Source: UBA2197 sp034370465 (GTDB taxonomy: Bacteria; Desulfobacterota; Desulfuromonadia; Desulfuromonadales; UBA2197). Taken from it: a DNA stretch of 5,791 nucleotides. The DNA is taken from the NCBI GenBank assembly GCA_034370465.1, contig JAXMLA010000290.1, forward strand, positions 1-5,791, given 5' to 3'. A program made the translations under genes and the position numbers. Positions 1 through 5,289 of the stretch are shown here, one piece after another. The stretch's first letter is position 1; every line of letters starts with the position of its first letter. Below the pieces are notes generated by a model. The model worked only from the letters and a program-made list of their open reading frames with translations, did no database searches and was not told where the DNA came from.

Positions 1-264
1 AAGATCCAGGAAATTCTTGCCCCTGATCTCGCCAACGAGATGGCGGAAGGGGCGCTCATCTGTGATCTCCGCCACAAAGAGGCCCTACGGCAGGCGCGGG
101 AAGCGCTTGTCTCTTTTGAACGGTTGGTGCAAAATGGGTCACCCCTTGAACTCGCGGCTTGTGAGTTGCGTGCAGTCCTCACCGCTCTGGGAGAAATTAC
201 CGGTGAGACCTCGACCGATGATATTCTTGACCGGATTTTCAGTCGTTTTTGTATCGGAAAATAA
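1..264 (+). CDS. mnmE: tRNA modification GTPase MnmE, C-terminal end (partial)
   Basis: This is the last 87 codons of MnmE (TrmE); the 5' part lies before the window. MnmE is a GTPase that works with MnmG to modify the wobble uridine (U34) of tRNAs reading two-fold degenerate codons. The visible part is the end of the C-terminal helical domain: the frame is open from base 1, contains a conserved LGEITGETSTDDILDRIF stretch and ends with the hallmark FCIGK. The Cys of this tail (codon 250-252) is the family's conserved, functionally required C-terminal cysteine. The G domain (Walker A, switch regions) is not in the window and cannot be checked. The gene stops with TAA just three bases before a parS site, and its partner gene mnmG follows after 73 bp, the common mnmE-mnmG arrangement. 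The family assignment is very secure because of the intact tail motif. Confidence 0.97.
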   Translation, partial: KIQEILAPDLANEMAEGALICDLRHKEALRQAREALVSFERLVQNGSPLELAACELRAVLTALGEITGETSTDDILDRIFSRFCIGK

Positions 265-267
265 CTT

Positions 268-283
268 TGTTCCACGTGAAACA
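268..283. other. parS: parS centromere site (ParB binding site)
   Basis: The 16 bases TGTTCCACGTGAAACA match the widely conserved chromosomal parS consensus TGTTNCACGTGAAACA at every defined position. The site is an inverted repeat with one mismatched pair (C at 272 instead of T), and the symmetry extends two more bases each way (266-285). It lies in the mnmE-mnmG gap, three bases after the mnmE stop and 54 bp before the mnmG start. parB, whose product would load here, starts about 3.5 kb downstream. In known systems ParB binds parS, closes as a CTP-dependent clamp and spreads onto neighbouring DNA. The match is seen directly; binding is inferred from the consensus and from the nearby parAB genes. 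No second CACGTG-centred site was seen in the window. Confidence 0.92.
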
Positions 284-304
284 AACCTCCTAACCCTCCG
301 CAAT

Positions 305-310
305 TAAAAT
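305..310 (+). promoter_or_regulatory. possible -10 element for mnmG (weak)
   Basis: TAAAAT matches five of six positions of the sigma70 -10 consensus, 28 bases before the mnmG start. No good -35 hexamer lies 16-18 bp upstream; that stretch (282-288) is the edge of and just beyond the parS site. The element also sits inside an imperfect AT-rich inverted repeat (GCAAT at 300-304, ATTGC at 315-319). It could simply be AT-rich spacer, with mnmG transcribed from upstream of mnmE. Confidence 0.2.
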
Positions 311-337
311 GTTTATTGCAAAAATCAGGAAGAAACC

Positions 338-2203
338 GTGATTCTTTACGACCAACATTATGACGTCATCGTTGTCGGCGCCGGCCATGCCGGTTGTGAA
401 GCGGCGCTGGCGGCGGCGCGCATGGGGCAAAAGACCCTGCTGTTGTCGATTAACCTCGATGCGATTGCCTTGATGTCCTGTAACCCGGCGATTGGCGGTC
501 AGGCGAAAGGTCATCTCGTCCGCGAGATTGATGCCCTCGGCGGCGAGATGGCCAAAAATATCGATGCCACCGGTATTCAGTTTCGCATCCTGAATATGCG
601 CAAGGGGCCGGCAGTGCGCGCTTCCCGCGCCCAGGCGGATAAACAGCTTTATCGTCTGCGGATGAAAAAGGTTTTGGAACAGACGGATAATCTCCACCTC
701 AAGCAGATGGAGGTGATAGCGCTGCACTGTGAAGCCGGGGAGGTGCGCGGCGTCGATACCAAGACCGGCGTCCGTTTCAGCGCCGGTACCGTCATCCTCA
801 CCACTGGGACCTTTATGCGCGGCCTGATCCATATCGGCCTGACCCATTATCCTGGCGGACGGGCCGGCGATCTCCCTTCGATCGGCCTCTCCGACTCCCT
901 GCGCCAACTCGGCTTCCAGGTCGGCCGCCTCAAGACCGGAACCCCGGCGCGTCTTGATGGCCGGACGATCGATTTCTCCCGCCTTGAAGTACAGTCCGGC
1001 GACGCCATTCCTCAGCCTTTTTCTTTTTCGACAGAAAGAATTGAGCAGACGCAGGTCCCCTGTTATATCGCCTACACCAACCCGCGCAGTCATGACATTA
1101 TTCGTAGCGGCCTCGATCGTTCCCCCCTGTATTCCGGCATTATCGAAGGGATTGGCCCCCGTTACTGCCCGTCGATCGAGGACAAGGTGGTCCGTTTTCC
1201 GGAGAAGGAGCGGCATCAGACCTTTATTGAACCGGAAGGGCGCGACACCGTCGAATACTATCCTTCCGGGATGTCGACATCTCTCCCTGTCGATATCCAG
1301 TGGGCCTTTTATCGCTCCCTCCATGGTCTGGAACGGGTGGAAATCATGCGGCCGGCGTATGCCATCGAATATGATTTTGTCGATCCGATTCAGATCAAAC
1401 CCTCTCTGGAGACCAAGCTCATCCGCAATCTTTATCACGCCGGCCAGATCAATGGCACCTCCGGTTATGAAGAGGCAGCAGCGCAAGGGCTGATTGCCGG
1501 CATCAATGCGGCACTGCGGGTGCAGGGGCGGGATCCTTTGATTCTCGGGCGCGGCGATGCCTATATCGGGGTGATGATCGATGATCTTGTCACCCAGGGG
1601 ACACGCGAACCGTACCGGATGTTTACTTCCCGGGCGGAGTATCGTCTGTTGCTGCGTGAAGACAATGCCGACCTGCGCCTGCGGCAGTATGGCTACGAAG
1701 TCGGTTTGATCTCAGCTGAGACTTATGCGGATTTTACGGTCAAGAAGAGGGCGATTGCCGCCGGCCTCGAACTTCTGCAGACCCGGCGTCTTGCTCCTTC
1801 GGCGCATGCGCCCGCGTTGCTCGCGGAGTATCAGTTGCAGGGTTTGCAGAACGCTCCGACTTTGGAACAGTTTCTGCGGCGGCCGGAAATCGGCTGGGAT
1901 GACCTGGTGCGATTTCTTCCCGAGTTAGCCCTGGGCTCCGCGGCGGTGCATGAACAGATCGAGATCCAGGTCAAATATCAGGGCTATATCGAGCGGCAGC
2001 TTGAAGATGTGCAGCGATTGGCGCGGATGGAGGCGGTGGCGCTCCCGGTCGATTTTGATTATCAGACGGTTGCCAGTCTCTCCACCGAGGTGCGGGAAAA
2101 GCTGGAAACCGTCCGGCCGGTCAACCTCGGTCAGGCAGCGCGGATTCCCGGAGTGACGCCGGCGGCGATTGCCATCCTTTCGGTGCTGCTCCATAAAAGG
2201 TAA
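338..2203 (+). CDS. mnmG: tRNA U34 (carboxymethyl)aminomethylation enzyme MnmG (GidA)
   Basis: MnmG is the FAD-dependent partner of MnmE; using methylene-tetrahydrofolate and glycine or ammonium, the complex modifies C5 of U34 in tRNA. The 621 residues are close to the E. coli length (629). An N-terminal Rossmann FAD motif, VGAGHAG, lies at residues 13-19, followed by the conserved SCNPAIGG at 47-54. Both GidA signatures are present: GPRYCPSIEDKVVRF at 273-287, and the AGQ-NG--GYEEAAAQG block at 368-391. The two cysteines thought to be important for catalysis, Cys48 and Cys277, are retained. The C-terminal helical domain carries KYQGYI at 546-551 and a conserved end of the PVNLGQAARIPGVTPAAI type. 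The start is GTG at 338, chosen because AGGA at 327-330 is well spaced and the N-terminus begins directly with the FAD-binding strand. It follows mnmE and parS, and rsmG follows after 132 bp. Nothing is truncated. Confidence 0.98.
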   Translation: MILYDQHYDVIVVGAGHAGCEAALAAARMGQKTLLLSINLDAIALMSCNPAIGGQAKGHLVREIDALGGEMAKNIDATGIQFRILNMRKGPAVRASRAQADKQLYRLRMKKVLEQTDNLHLKQMEVIALHCEAGEVRGVDTKTGVRFSAGTVILTTGTFMRGLIHIGLTHYPGGRAGDLPSIGLSDSLRQLGFQVGRLKTGTPARLDGRTIDFSRLEVQSGDAIPQPFSFSTERIEQTQVPCYIAYTNPRSHDIIRSGLDRSPLYSGIIEGIGPRYCPSIEDKVVRFPEKERHQTFIEPEGRDTVEYYPSGMSTSLPVDIQWAFYRSLHGLERVEIMRPAYAIEYDFVDPIQIKPSLETKLIRNLYHAGQINGTSGYEEAAAQGLIAGINAALRVQGRDPLILGRGDAYIGVMIDDLVTQGTREPYRMFTSRAEYRLLLREDNADLRLRQYGYEVGLISAETYADFTVKKRAIAAGLELLQTRRLAPSAHAPALLAEYQLQGLQNAPTLEQFLRRPEIGWDDLVRFLPELALGSAAVHEQIEIQVKYQGYIERQLEDVQRLARMEAVALPVDFDYQTVASLSTEVREKLETVRPVNLGQAARIPGVTPAAIAILSVLLHKR

Positions 2204-2249
2204 AAATCACCGTCTTTTCAGGGCAGGCTGACCCCTTCATTACCCCGAA

Positions 2250-2290
2250 AAAGGCGCTCAGAATCGAAATTTGGAAGCCTTTATTTTTTC
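2250..2290 (+). terminator. weak terminator-like hairpin after mnmG
   Basis: AAAGGC (2250-2255) can pair with GCCTTT (2277-2282) around a 21-base loop, followed by a T-rich run (2284-2289 is six T's). The stem is short, half A-T, and the loop is long, so it would be an inefficient terminator at best. It may instead reflect AT-rich spacer before rsmG. It lies 46 bases after the mnmG stop, a sensible place for partial termination. Confidence 0.25.
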
Positions 2291-2298
2291 CTTTAAAT
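2271..2298 (+). promoter_or_regulatory. possible sigma70-type promoter for rsmG (weak)
   Basis: TTGGAA (2271-2276) and TTAAAT (2293-2298) each match four of six consensus positions and are separated by 16 bp. Transcription would begin about 30 bases before the rsmG start. The region is the most AT-rich part of the 132-bp mnmG-rsmG gap, which supports a promoter somewhere here, but the hexamers are poor and this exact placement is uncertain. Confidence 0.25.
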
Positions 2299-2335
2299 AT
2301 CAGGTAGTTATCGAGAGAAAAGTGCGGACGCAACG

Positions 2336-2998
2336 ATGACTCTACAAGCGGCCCTGGCCGAACTGGCCATTACGATCGACAGCAGCCAGGAAGAGCGCTT
2401 GCTTGCTTTTCTCGATGAACTGTTGCGCTGGAATCAAAGTATCAACCTGACCGCTATCACCGATCGGGAAGAAGCCGTGGTTAAACATCTGGTCGATTCC
2501 CTGACCCTGCTCCCTTATCTGCGCGGCGATGAAACTCTGCTGGATATGGGGTCGGGCGGGGGGCTCCCCGGATTACCGTTGAAGATCGTCCTGTCGGGGA
2601 TTAACCTGACCAGTGTCGATGCCGTAGCCAAAAAAATCTCTTTTCAGAAACATGTGATCCGCACCTTTGCTATGAGCGGCGCGGTGGCCCGGCACGGCCG
2701 TCTCGAAGAGTTGGGGCAGGAAGCTTCCCTGTCCGGCCACTTTGATCTGGTGGTGGCGCGGGCCTTTGCCTCGCTCCCGGATTGTCTGCGTCTTTCCCGC
2801 CCTTTTTTGCGCCGCGGTGGCAGATTGATCGCGATGAAAGGGCCGGAAGGGGAGAAAGAACTTCTCGCAGCGGAAGAGTTGATGGCCAACGCCGGTTTTT
2901 CTTTGCAAAGTATGGATCGACTGACCCTGCCCGGCGGCAACGGTGAACGGACGTTGATCTGCCTGGAACTTTTGCCGGATCAGGCTCTTTTTCCTTAA
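2336..2998 (+). CDS. rsmG: 16S rRNA (guanine-N7) methyltransferase RsmG (GidB)
   Basis: RsmG uses S-adenosylmethionine to make m7G at position 527 (E. coli numbering) in the 530 loop of 16S rRNA; its loss is known to give low-level streptomycin resistance. The protein has 220 residues (E. coli 207). Visible family marks are RWNQSINLTAI at 31-41, KHLVDSL at 50-56, the glycine-rich SAM-binding loop LLDMGSGGGLPGLPLKI at 68-84, the acidic residue following beta2 in VDAVAKK, and VVARAFASL around 139-147 with the conserved Arg142. The ATG at 2336 is the natural start because the helical N-terminus begins here and no in-frame upstream start is apparent. Its Shine-Dalgarno is poor: the nearest purine-rich run, GAGAG at 2313-2317, is too far away, so translation may be weak. 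parA follows after 61 bp, the common gidA-gidB-parA-parB order. Confidence 0.97.
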   Translation: MTLQAALAELAITIDSSQEERLLAFLDELLRWNQSINLTAITDREEAVVKHLVDSLTLLPYLRGDETLLDMGSGGGLPGLPLKIVLSGINLTSVDAVAKKISFQKHVIRTFAMSGAVARHGRLEELGQEASLSGHFDLVVARAFASLPDCLRLSRPFLRRGGRLIAMKGPEGEKELLAAEELMANAGFSLQSMDRLTLPGGNGERTLICLELLPDQALFP

Positions 2999-3003
2999 CG
3001 ATC

Positions 3004-3013
3004 GAACCGGTTC
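3004..3013. repeat. 10-bp perfect palindrome upstream of parA
   Basis: GAACCGGTTC is perfectly self-complementary and lies six bases after the rsmG stop, 47 bp before the parA start. It sits just upstream of the -35 region of the only -10-like element seen for parA. It could be an operator half of some regulator, but one 10-bp palindrome in a short gap can arise by chance, and it does not resemble parS. Confidence 0.25.
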
Positions 3014-3036
3014 ATGTTAACGTACACCCCCGCATC

Positions 3037-3042
3037 TGTAAT
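3037..3042 (+). promoter_or_regulatory. possible -10 element for parAB (weak)
   Basis: TGTAAT matches five of six positions of the -10 consensus, 18 bases before the parA start. No convincing -35 hexamer is found at 16-18 bp spacing. If used, the leader would be only about ten bases and would start close to the GAGG ribosome binding site (3051-3054). Read-through from rsmG is an equally good explanation. Confidence 0.2.
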
Positions 3043-3059
3043 CTCTGACTGAGGCAAAT

Positions 3060-3830
3060 ATGGCCAAGACCATTGTTGTGGCAAACCAGAAAGGGGGCGT
3101 CGGTAAGACCACCACCGCCGTCAACCTTGCTGCCTCTCTGGCGGTTGCCGAGAAGAAGACACTGTTGGTCGATATGGATCCGCAAGCCAATGCCTGCAGT
3201 GGCCTGGGGGTCGAGAAGGGGGCGCAGGTGCGCACCATCTACCACGCCCTGATCGGCGAGGCGACGGCGCGGGAGATTGTCGTGCGCACCAGCCTGGATC
3301 TGCTCGATGTCCTCCCCGCCAATACCGATCTGGTCGGTGCCGAAATTGAGCTGGTTACCGCCCTGGCGCGGGAACAGAAACTCAAGAGCGCTCTGGCTGA
3401 TATCAAGAATGATTACGAGTACATCATTATCGATTGCCCGCCCTCGCTCGGGCTGCTGACGGTCAATGCCCTGACCGCGGCCGACGCCGTCCTGATTCCT
3501 CTGCAGTGTGAATTTTACGCCATGGAGGGGATGAGCCAGCTGATGAAAACGATTCAGCTTATCCAGCGCGAAATTAATCCGAAACTGGAGCTCCTGGGCA
3601 TCCTCTTGACCATGTATGATGCGCGCAACAATCTGTCGCGGCAGGTGAGCGATGAAGTGCGCAAACATTTTACCACCCAGGTCTTTACGACCGTCGTACC
3701 CCGCAATGTCCGTCTGTCTGAAGCGCCGAGTCACGGCTTGCCGGTGCTCCTTTACGATATCACTTCCCGGGGAGCGGCGGCTTACCTGGAACTGGCAAAA
3801 GAGATCATCAAAGGTGATAAAAAGAGATGA
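3060..3830 (+). CDS. parA: chromosome partitioning ATPase ParA (Soj)
   Basis: ParA is a deviant-Walker ATPase that binds DNA nonspecifically as an ATP-bound dimer; ParB stimulates its ATPase, and the resulting gradient moves parS-ParB complexes apart. At 256 residues it is the short chromosomal type, lacking the N-terminal helix-turn-helix extension of P1-like plasmid ParAs. The deviant Walker A motif KGGVGKTT spans 11-18, with the signature lysine Lys11 and the P-loop Lys16. The A' motif LLVDMDPQANA begins at 35 with Asp40, and Walker B IIIDCPPSLG has Asp125. The conserved end includes VVPRNVRLSEAPSHG, typical of Soj proteins. The ATG at 3060 has a good Shine-Dalgarno, GAGG at 3051-3054, five bases upstream, and the Walker A motif sits at the usual distance from it. 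Its stop overlaps the parB start by four bases, which points to translational coupling and a fixed ParA:ParB ratio. Confidence 0.97.
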   Translation: MAKTIVVANQKGGVGKTTTAVNLAASLAVAEKKTLLVDMDPQANACSGLGVEKGAQVRTIYHALIGEATAREIVVRTSLDLLDVLPANTDLVGAEIELVTALAREQKLKSALADIKNDYEYIIIDCPPSLGLLTVNALTAADAVLIPLQCEFYAMEGMSQLMKTIQLIQREINPKLELLGILLTMYDARNNLSRQVSDEVRKHFTTQVFTTVVPRNVRLSEAPSHGLPVLLYDITSRGAAAYLELAKEIIKGDKKR

Positions 3831-4684
3831 TAAAAAAGACCGGGCTCGGCAAAGGGATGGGAGCGTTGCTGCACACGACGCTTCAGGAGGACGGGCGGAA
3901 ATACTTCTCCTGTCCGATCGAAGAGATCAAGCCGAATCATAAACAGCCGCGCAAGACCTTTCCCGATGCCAAGATCGAAGAGCTCGCCGCGTCCATTCGG
4001 GAAAAAGGGATTATTCAACCCCTGGTCGTGCGCCGCGTTGATGATCATTATCAGATTATCGCCGGCGAGCGGCGTTGGCGGGCTTCGCAGCGCGCCGGAC
4101 TCCGGGAAGTTCCGGTCGTCATTAAAGATGTCAGTGAAGATTTCGCGCTGGAGATGGCGCTGATTGAGAATATCCAGCGCGAGGATCTCAATCCGATTGA
4201 AGAAGCTGATGCCTACCGCAACCTGATCGAAACCTTTGACCTTTCCCAGGAGGAAGTGGCCAAACGGGTCGGCAAGGAACGCTCGACCGTCGCCAATGCG
4301 CTCCGTTTGCTTCGCCTGCCTGAGAAGGTCCGTAATCTGGTTATTGAGTCGAAACTCTCGATGGGGCAGGCACGCGCCCTCCTTTCACTGGATGATGCGG
4401 CGCAGATTAGCGCGGCGGCACAGGATGTGCTGCAGAAGAACATGACCGTGCGCGAGACCGAAGCACTGGTCAAACGGTTGAAGAGTGGCGACACGCCGCC
4501 GCTGCGGAGTCAGAAATCGACGGAAAAGGATCCGGATCTTCTCCATCTTGCCAGCGAGCTGAAGCGGTCCCTTGGCACGCAGGTCAAGATCCTGCCGAAG
4601 GGGCGGGGGGGGAAGATCGAGATCTCCTACTACTCGGCCGCGGACCTCGACCGTCTGCTCGAACTCCTCGGTATCCATTCTTGA
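3827..4684 (+). CDS. parB: chromosome partitioning CTPase and DNA clamp ParB (Spo0J)
   Basis: ParB recognises parS, binds CTP and closes into a sliding clamp that spreads on DNA, stimulates ParA and helps load SMC. The 285 residues show the whole chromosomal architecture. The basic N-terminal segment with GLGKGMGALL (6-15) is the ParA-contacting region. The CTP-binding N domain has QPRKTF (40-45), GIIQPLVVR (61-69), GERRWRA (80-86) and ENIQREDLNPIEEA (114-127). The helix-turn-helix LSQEEVAKRVGKERSTVANALRL spans about 139-161. After a linker, the C-terminal dimerisation domain ends in LDRLLELLG. Residues equivalent to the CTP-contacting Gly77, Arg80 and Asn112 of B. subtilis Spo0J appear as Gly80, Arg83 and Asn115. 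Translation starts at the ATGA overlap with parA, with AAGGTGA (3811-3817) nine bases before the ATG. A run of eight G's (4605-4612) lies near the 3' end, but the frame is intact. Confidence 0.97.
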   Translation: MIKKTGLGKGMGALLHTTLQEDGRKYFSCPIEEIKPNHKQPRKTFPDAKIEELAASIREKGIIQPLVVRRVDDHYQIIAGERRWRASQRAGLREVPVVIKDVSEDFALEMALIENIQREDLNPIEEADAYRNLIETFDLSQEEVAKRVGKERSTVANALRLLRLPEKVRNLVIESKLSMGQARALLSLDDAAQISAAAQDVLQKNMTVRETEALVKRLKSGDTPPLRSQKSTEKDPDLLHLASELKRSLGTQVKILPKGRGGKIEISYYSAADLDRLLELLGIHS

Positions 4685-4721
4685 AATTTTTCGCTGTTTA
4701 ATCCGTTAAAAGGAGAAAAAC

Positions 4722-5138
4722 ATGTTTGGACGAAAAGACGCTAATGTCAAACAGCGCAACAGTGCTCTGGAAAGAGGGGAGATCAAGGCCTTCCTTGGTC
4801 CCGGCAGTCACTTCGAAGGGAAGATGGCTTTCGATGAAATCGTCCGCCTCGATGGCGCTTTCCGGGGCGAAATCACCTCCCGCGATACCTTGATCGTTGG
4901 GGAAACGGCGGATATTCAGGCGCAAGTCATTGTCGGAACACTGATCGTCAGCGGCAAGATTCGTGGCAATATCAAGGCCGTCAGCCGCGTTGAAATGCGC
5001 GCCCCCGCCCAGATTGACGGGGATGTCGAAACTCCGAGTCTGACTGTTGAGGAGGGCGTAATCTGGAATGGGCAGCTCACCATGAAGCCAGTTGAAGCAG
5101 CGAAAAAGAACGAAGCGGGCGTCTCTCCGACCCCGTAA
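4722..5138 (+). CDS. bactofilin family cytoskeletal protein
   Basis: This 138-residue protein is a bactofilin (DUF583 family), a bacterial cytoskeletal protein whose right-handed beta-helix polymerises without nucleotide. The core spans roughly residues 24-122 and shows the short repeating turns of this fold: FLGPGSHFEGKM, VRLDGAFRGEI, TLIVGETADIQA, GTLIVSGKIRGNI, then PAQIDGDVETPSLTVEEGVIWNGQLTM. The flanking tails are short, polar and probably disordered. The MFGRK start, a hydrophobic pair followed by basic residues, resembles N-terminal membrane-targeting peptides described for other bactofilins; that is an inference. AGGAG (4711-4715) lies six bases before the ATG. The gene begins 37 bp after parB, shares its strand and is followed by a strong terminator, so co-transcription with parAB is likely. 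In Myxococcus xanthus, bactofilins encoded beside parAB scaffold ParABS complexes, which makes a segregation-linked role attractive but unproven here. Confidence 0.93.
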   Translation: MFGRKDANVKQRNSALERGEIKAFLGPGSHFEGKMAFDEIVRLDGAFRGEITSRDTLIVGETADIQAQVIVGTLIVSGKIRGNIKAVSRVEMRAPAQIDGDVETPSLTVEEGVIWNGQLTMKPVEAAKKNEAGVSPTP

Positions 5139-5160
5139 AGCTGATCAATTCCGCAGATGC

Positions 5161-5198
5161 CAGCCTCTGCACCCCTTCCGGGGCGGAGGCTGTTTTTT
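5161..5198 (+). terminator. strong intrinsic terminator after the bactofilin gene
   Basis: CAGCCTC (5161-5167) pairs with GAGGCTG (5186-5192). The stem continues inward through T-G, G-C and C-G pairs, a single bulged A (5171) and three more C-G pairs to a small CTTCC loop. Six T's (5193-5198) follow directly. This is a textbook rho-independent terminator 22 bases after the bactofilin stop. It separates the parAB-bactofilin unit from glgC. Confidence 0.92.
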
Positions 5199-5212
5199 CC
5201 CTCACGTCCCTC

Positions 5213-5241
5213 TTGCCAAGTCCCCTGAAACCGTAGATGAT
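5213..5241 (+). promoter_or_regulatory. possible sigma70-type promoter for glgC
   Basis: TTGCCA (5213-5218) matches five of six -35 positions, and GATGAT (5236-5241) matches four of six -10 positions at the ideal 17-bp spacing. Because a strong terminator lies just upstream, glgC needs its own promoter, so one should exist between 5199 and 5289. This is the best candidate seen, though its -10 is weak. An overlapping alternative -10, GATAAA at 5239-5244, has poorer spacing. Confidence 0.35.
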
Positions 5242-5277
5242 AAAAAATCAGTGACCCACTCTTTTATTCATCCCTGC

Positions 5278-5284
5278 AAGGAGG
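5278..5284 (+). promoter_or_regulatory. strong ribosome binding site of glgC
   Basis: AAGGAGG is a near-perfect Shine-Dalgarno sequence, five bases before the ATG at 5290. It decides the start in favour of 5290 over the in-frame ATG at 5299. Confidence 0.85.
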
Positions 5285-5289
5285 CAGCT

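Noticed and set aside
17..307. Plus-strand open frame (96 codons) overlapping the mnmE end and running through parS
   Set aside because: It is a shifted frame of mnmE, which ends with the FCIGK tail; it has no motif or ribosome binding site of its own.
290..1486. Long minus-strand open frame (398 codons) opposite mnmG
   Set aside because: It lies fully antisense to the well-supported mnmG, has no recognisable motif, and is explained by the GC-rich third-position codon use of mnmG.
954..1493. Plus-strand open frame (179 codons) in another frame of mnmG
   Set aside because: The product is low-complexity and rich in Arg, Ser and Pro, typical of an out-of-frame shadow, and it overlaps two GidA signatures of the true frame.
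3559..3567. DnaA-box-like TTATCCAGC
   Set aside because: It matches only seven of nine positions, is single, and lies within parA coding sequence; no cluster of boxes or AT-rich unwinding region indicates oriC in this window.
3012..3734. Minus-strand open frame (240 codons) opposite parA
   Set aside because: It mirrors parA, which carries all its Walker motifs; the antisense product shows no family features.
4681..4702. TTGAAA and TTTAAT near the parB stop as a bactofilin promoter
   Set aside because: Both hexamers look good singly, but the spacing is only 10 bp, too short for a sigma70 promoter.
5274..5287. Small hairpin CTGC/GCAG with the glgC Shine-Dalgarno in its loop
   Set aside because: A four-pair stem is too short to argue for regulation, and it leaves the ribosome binding site exposed.
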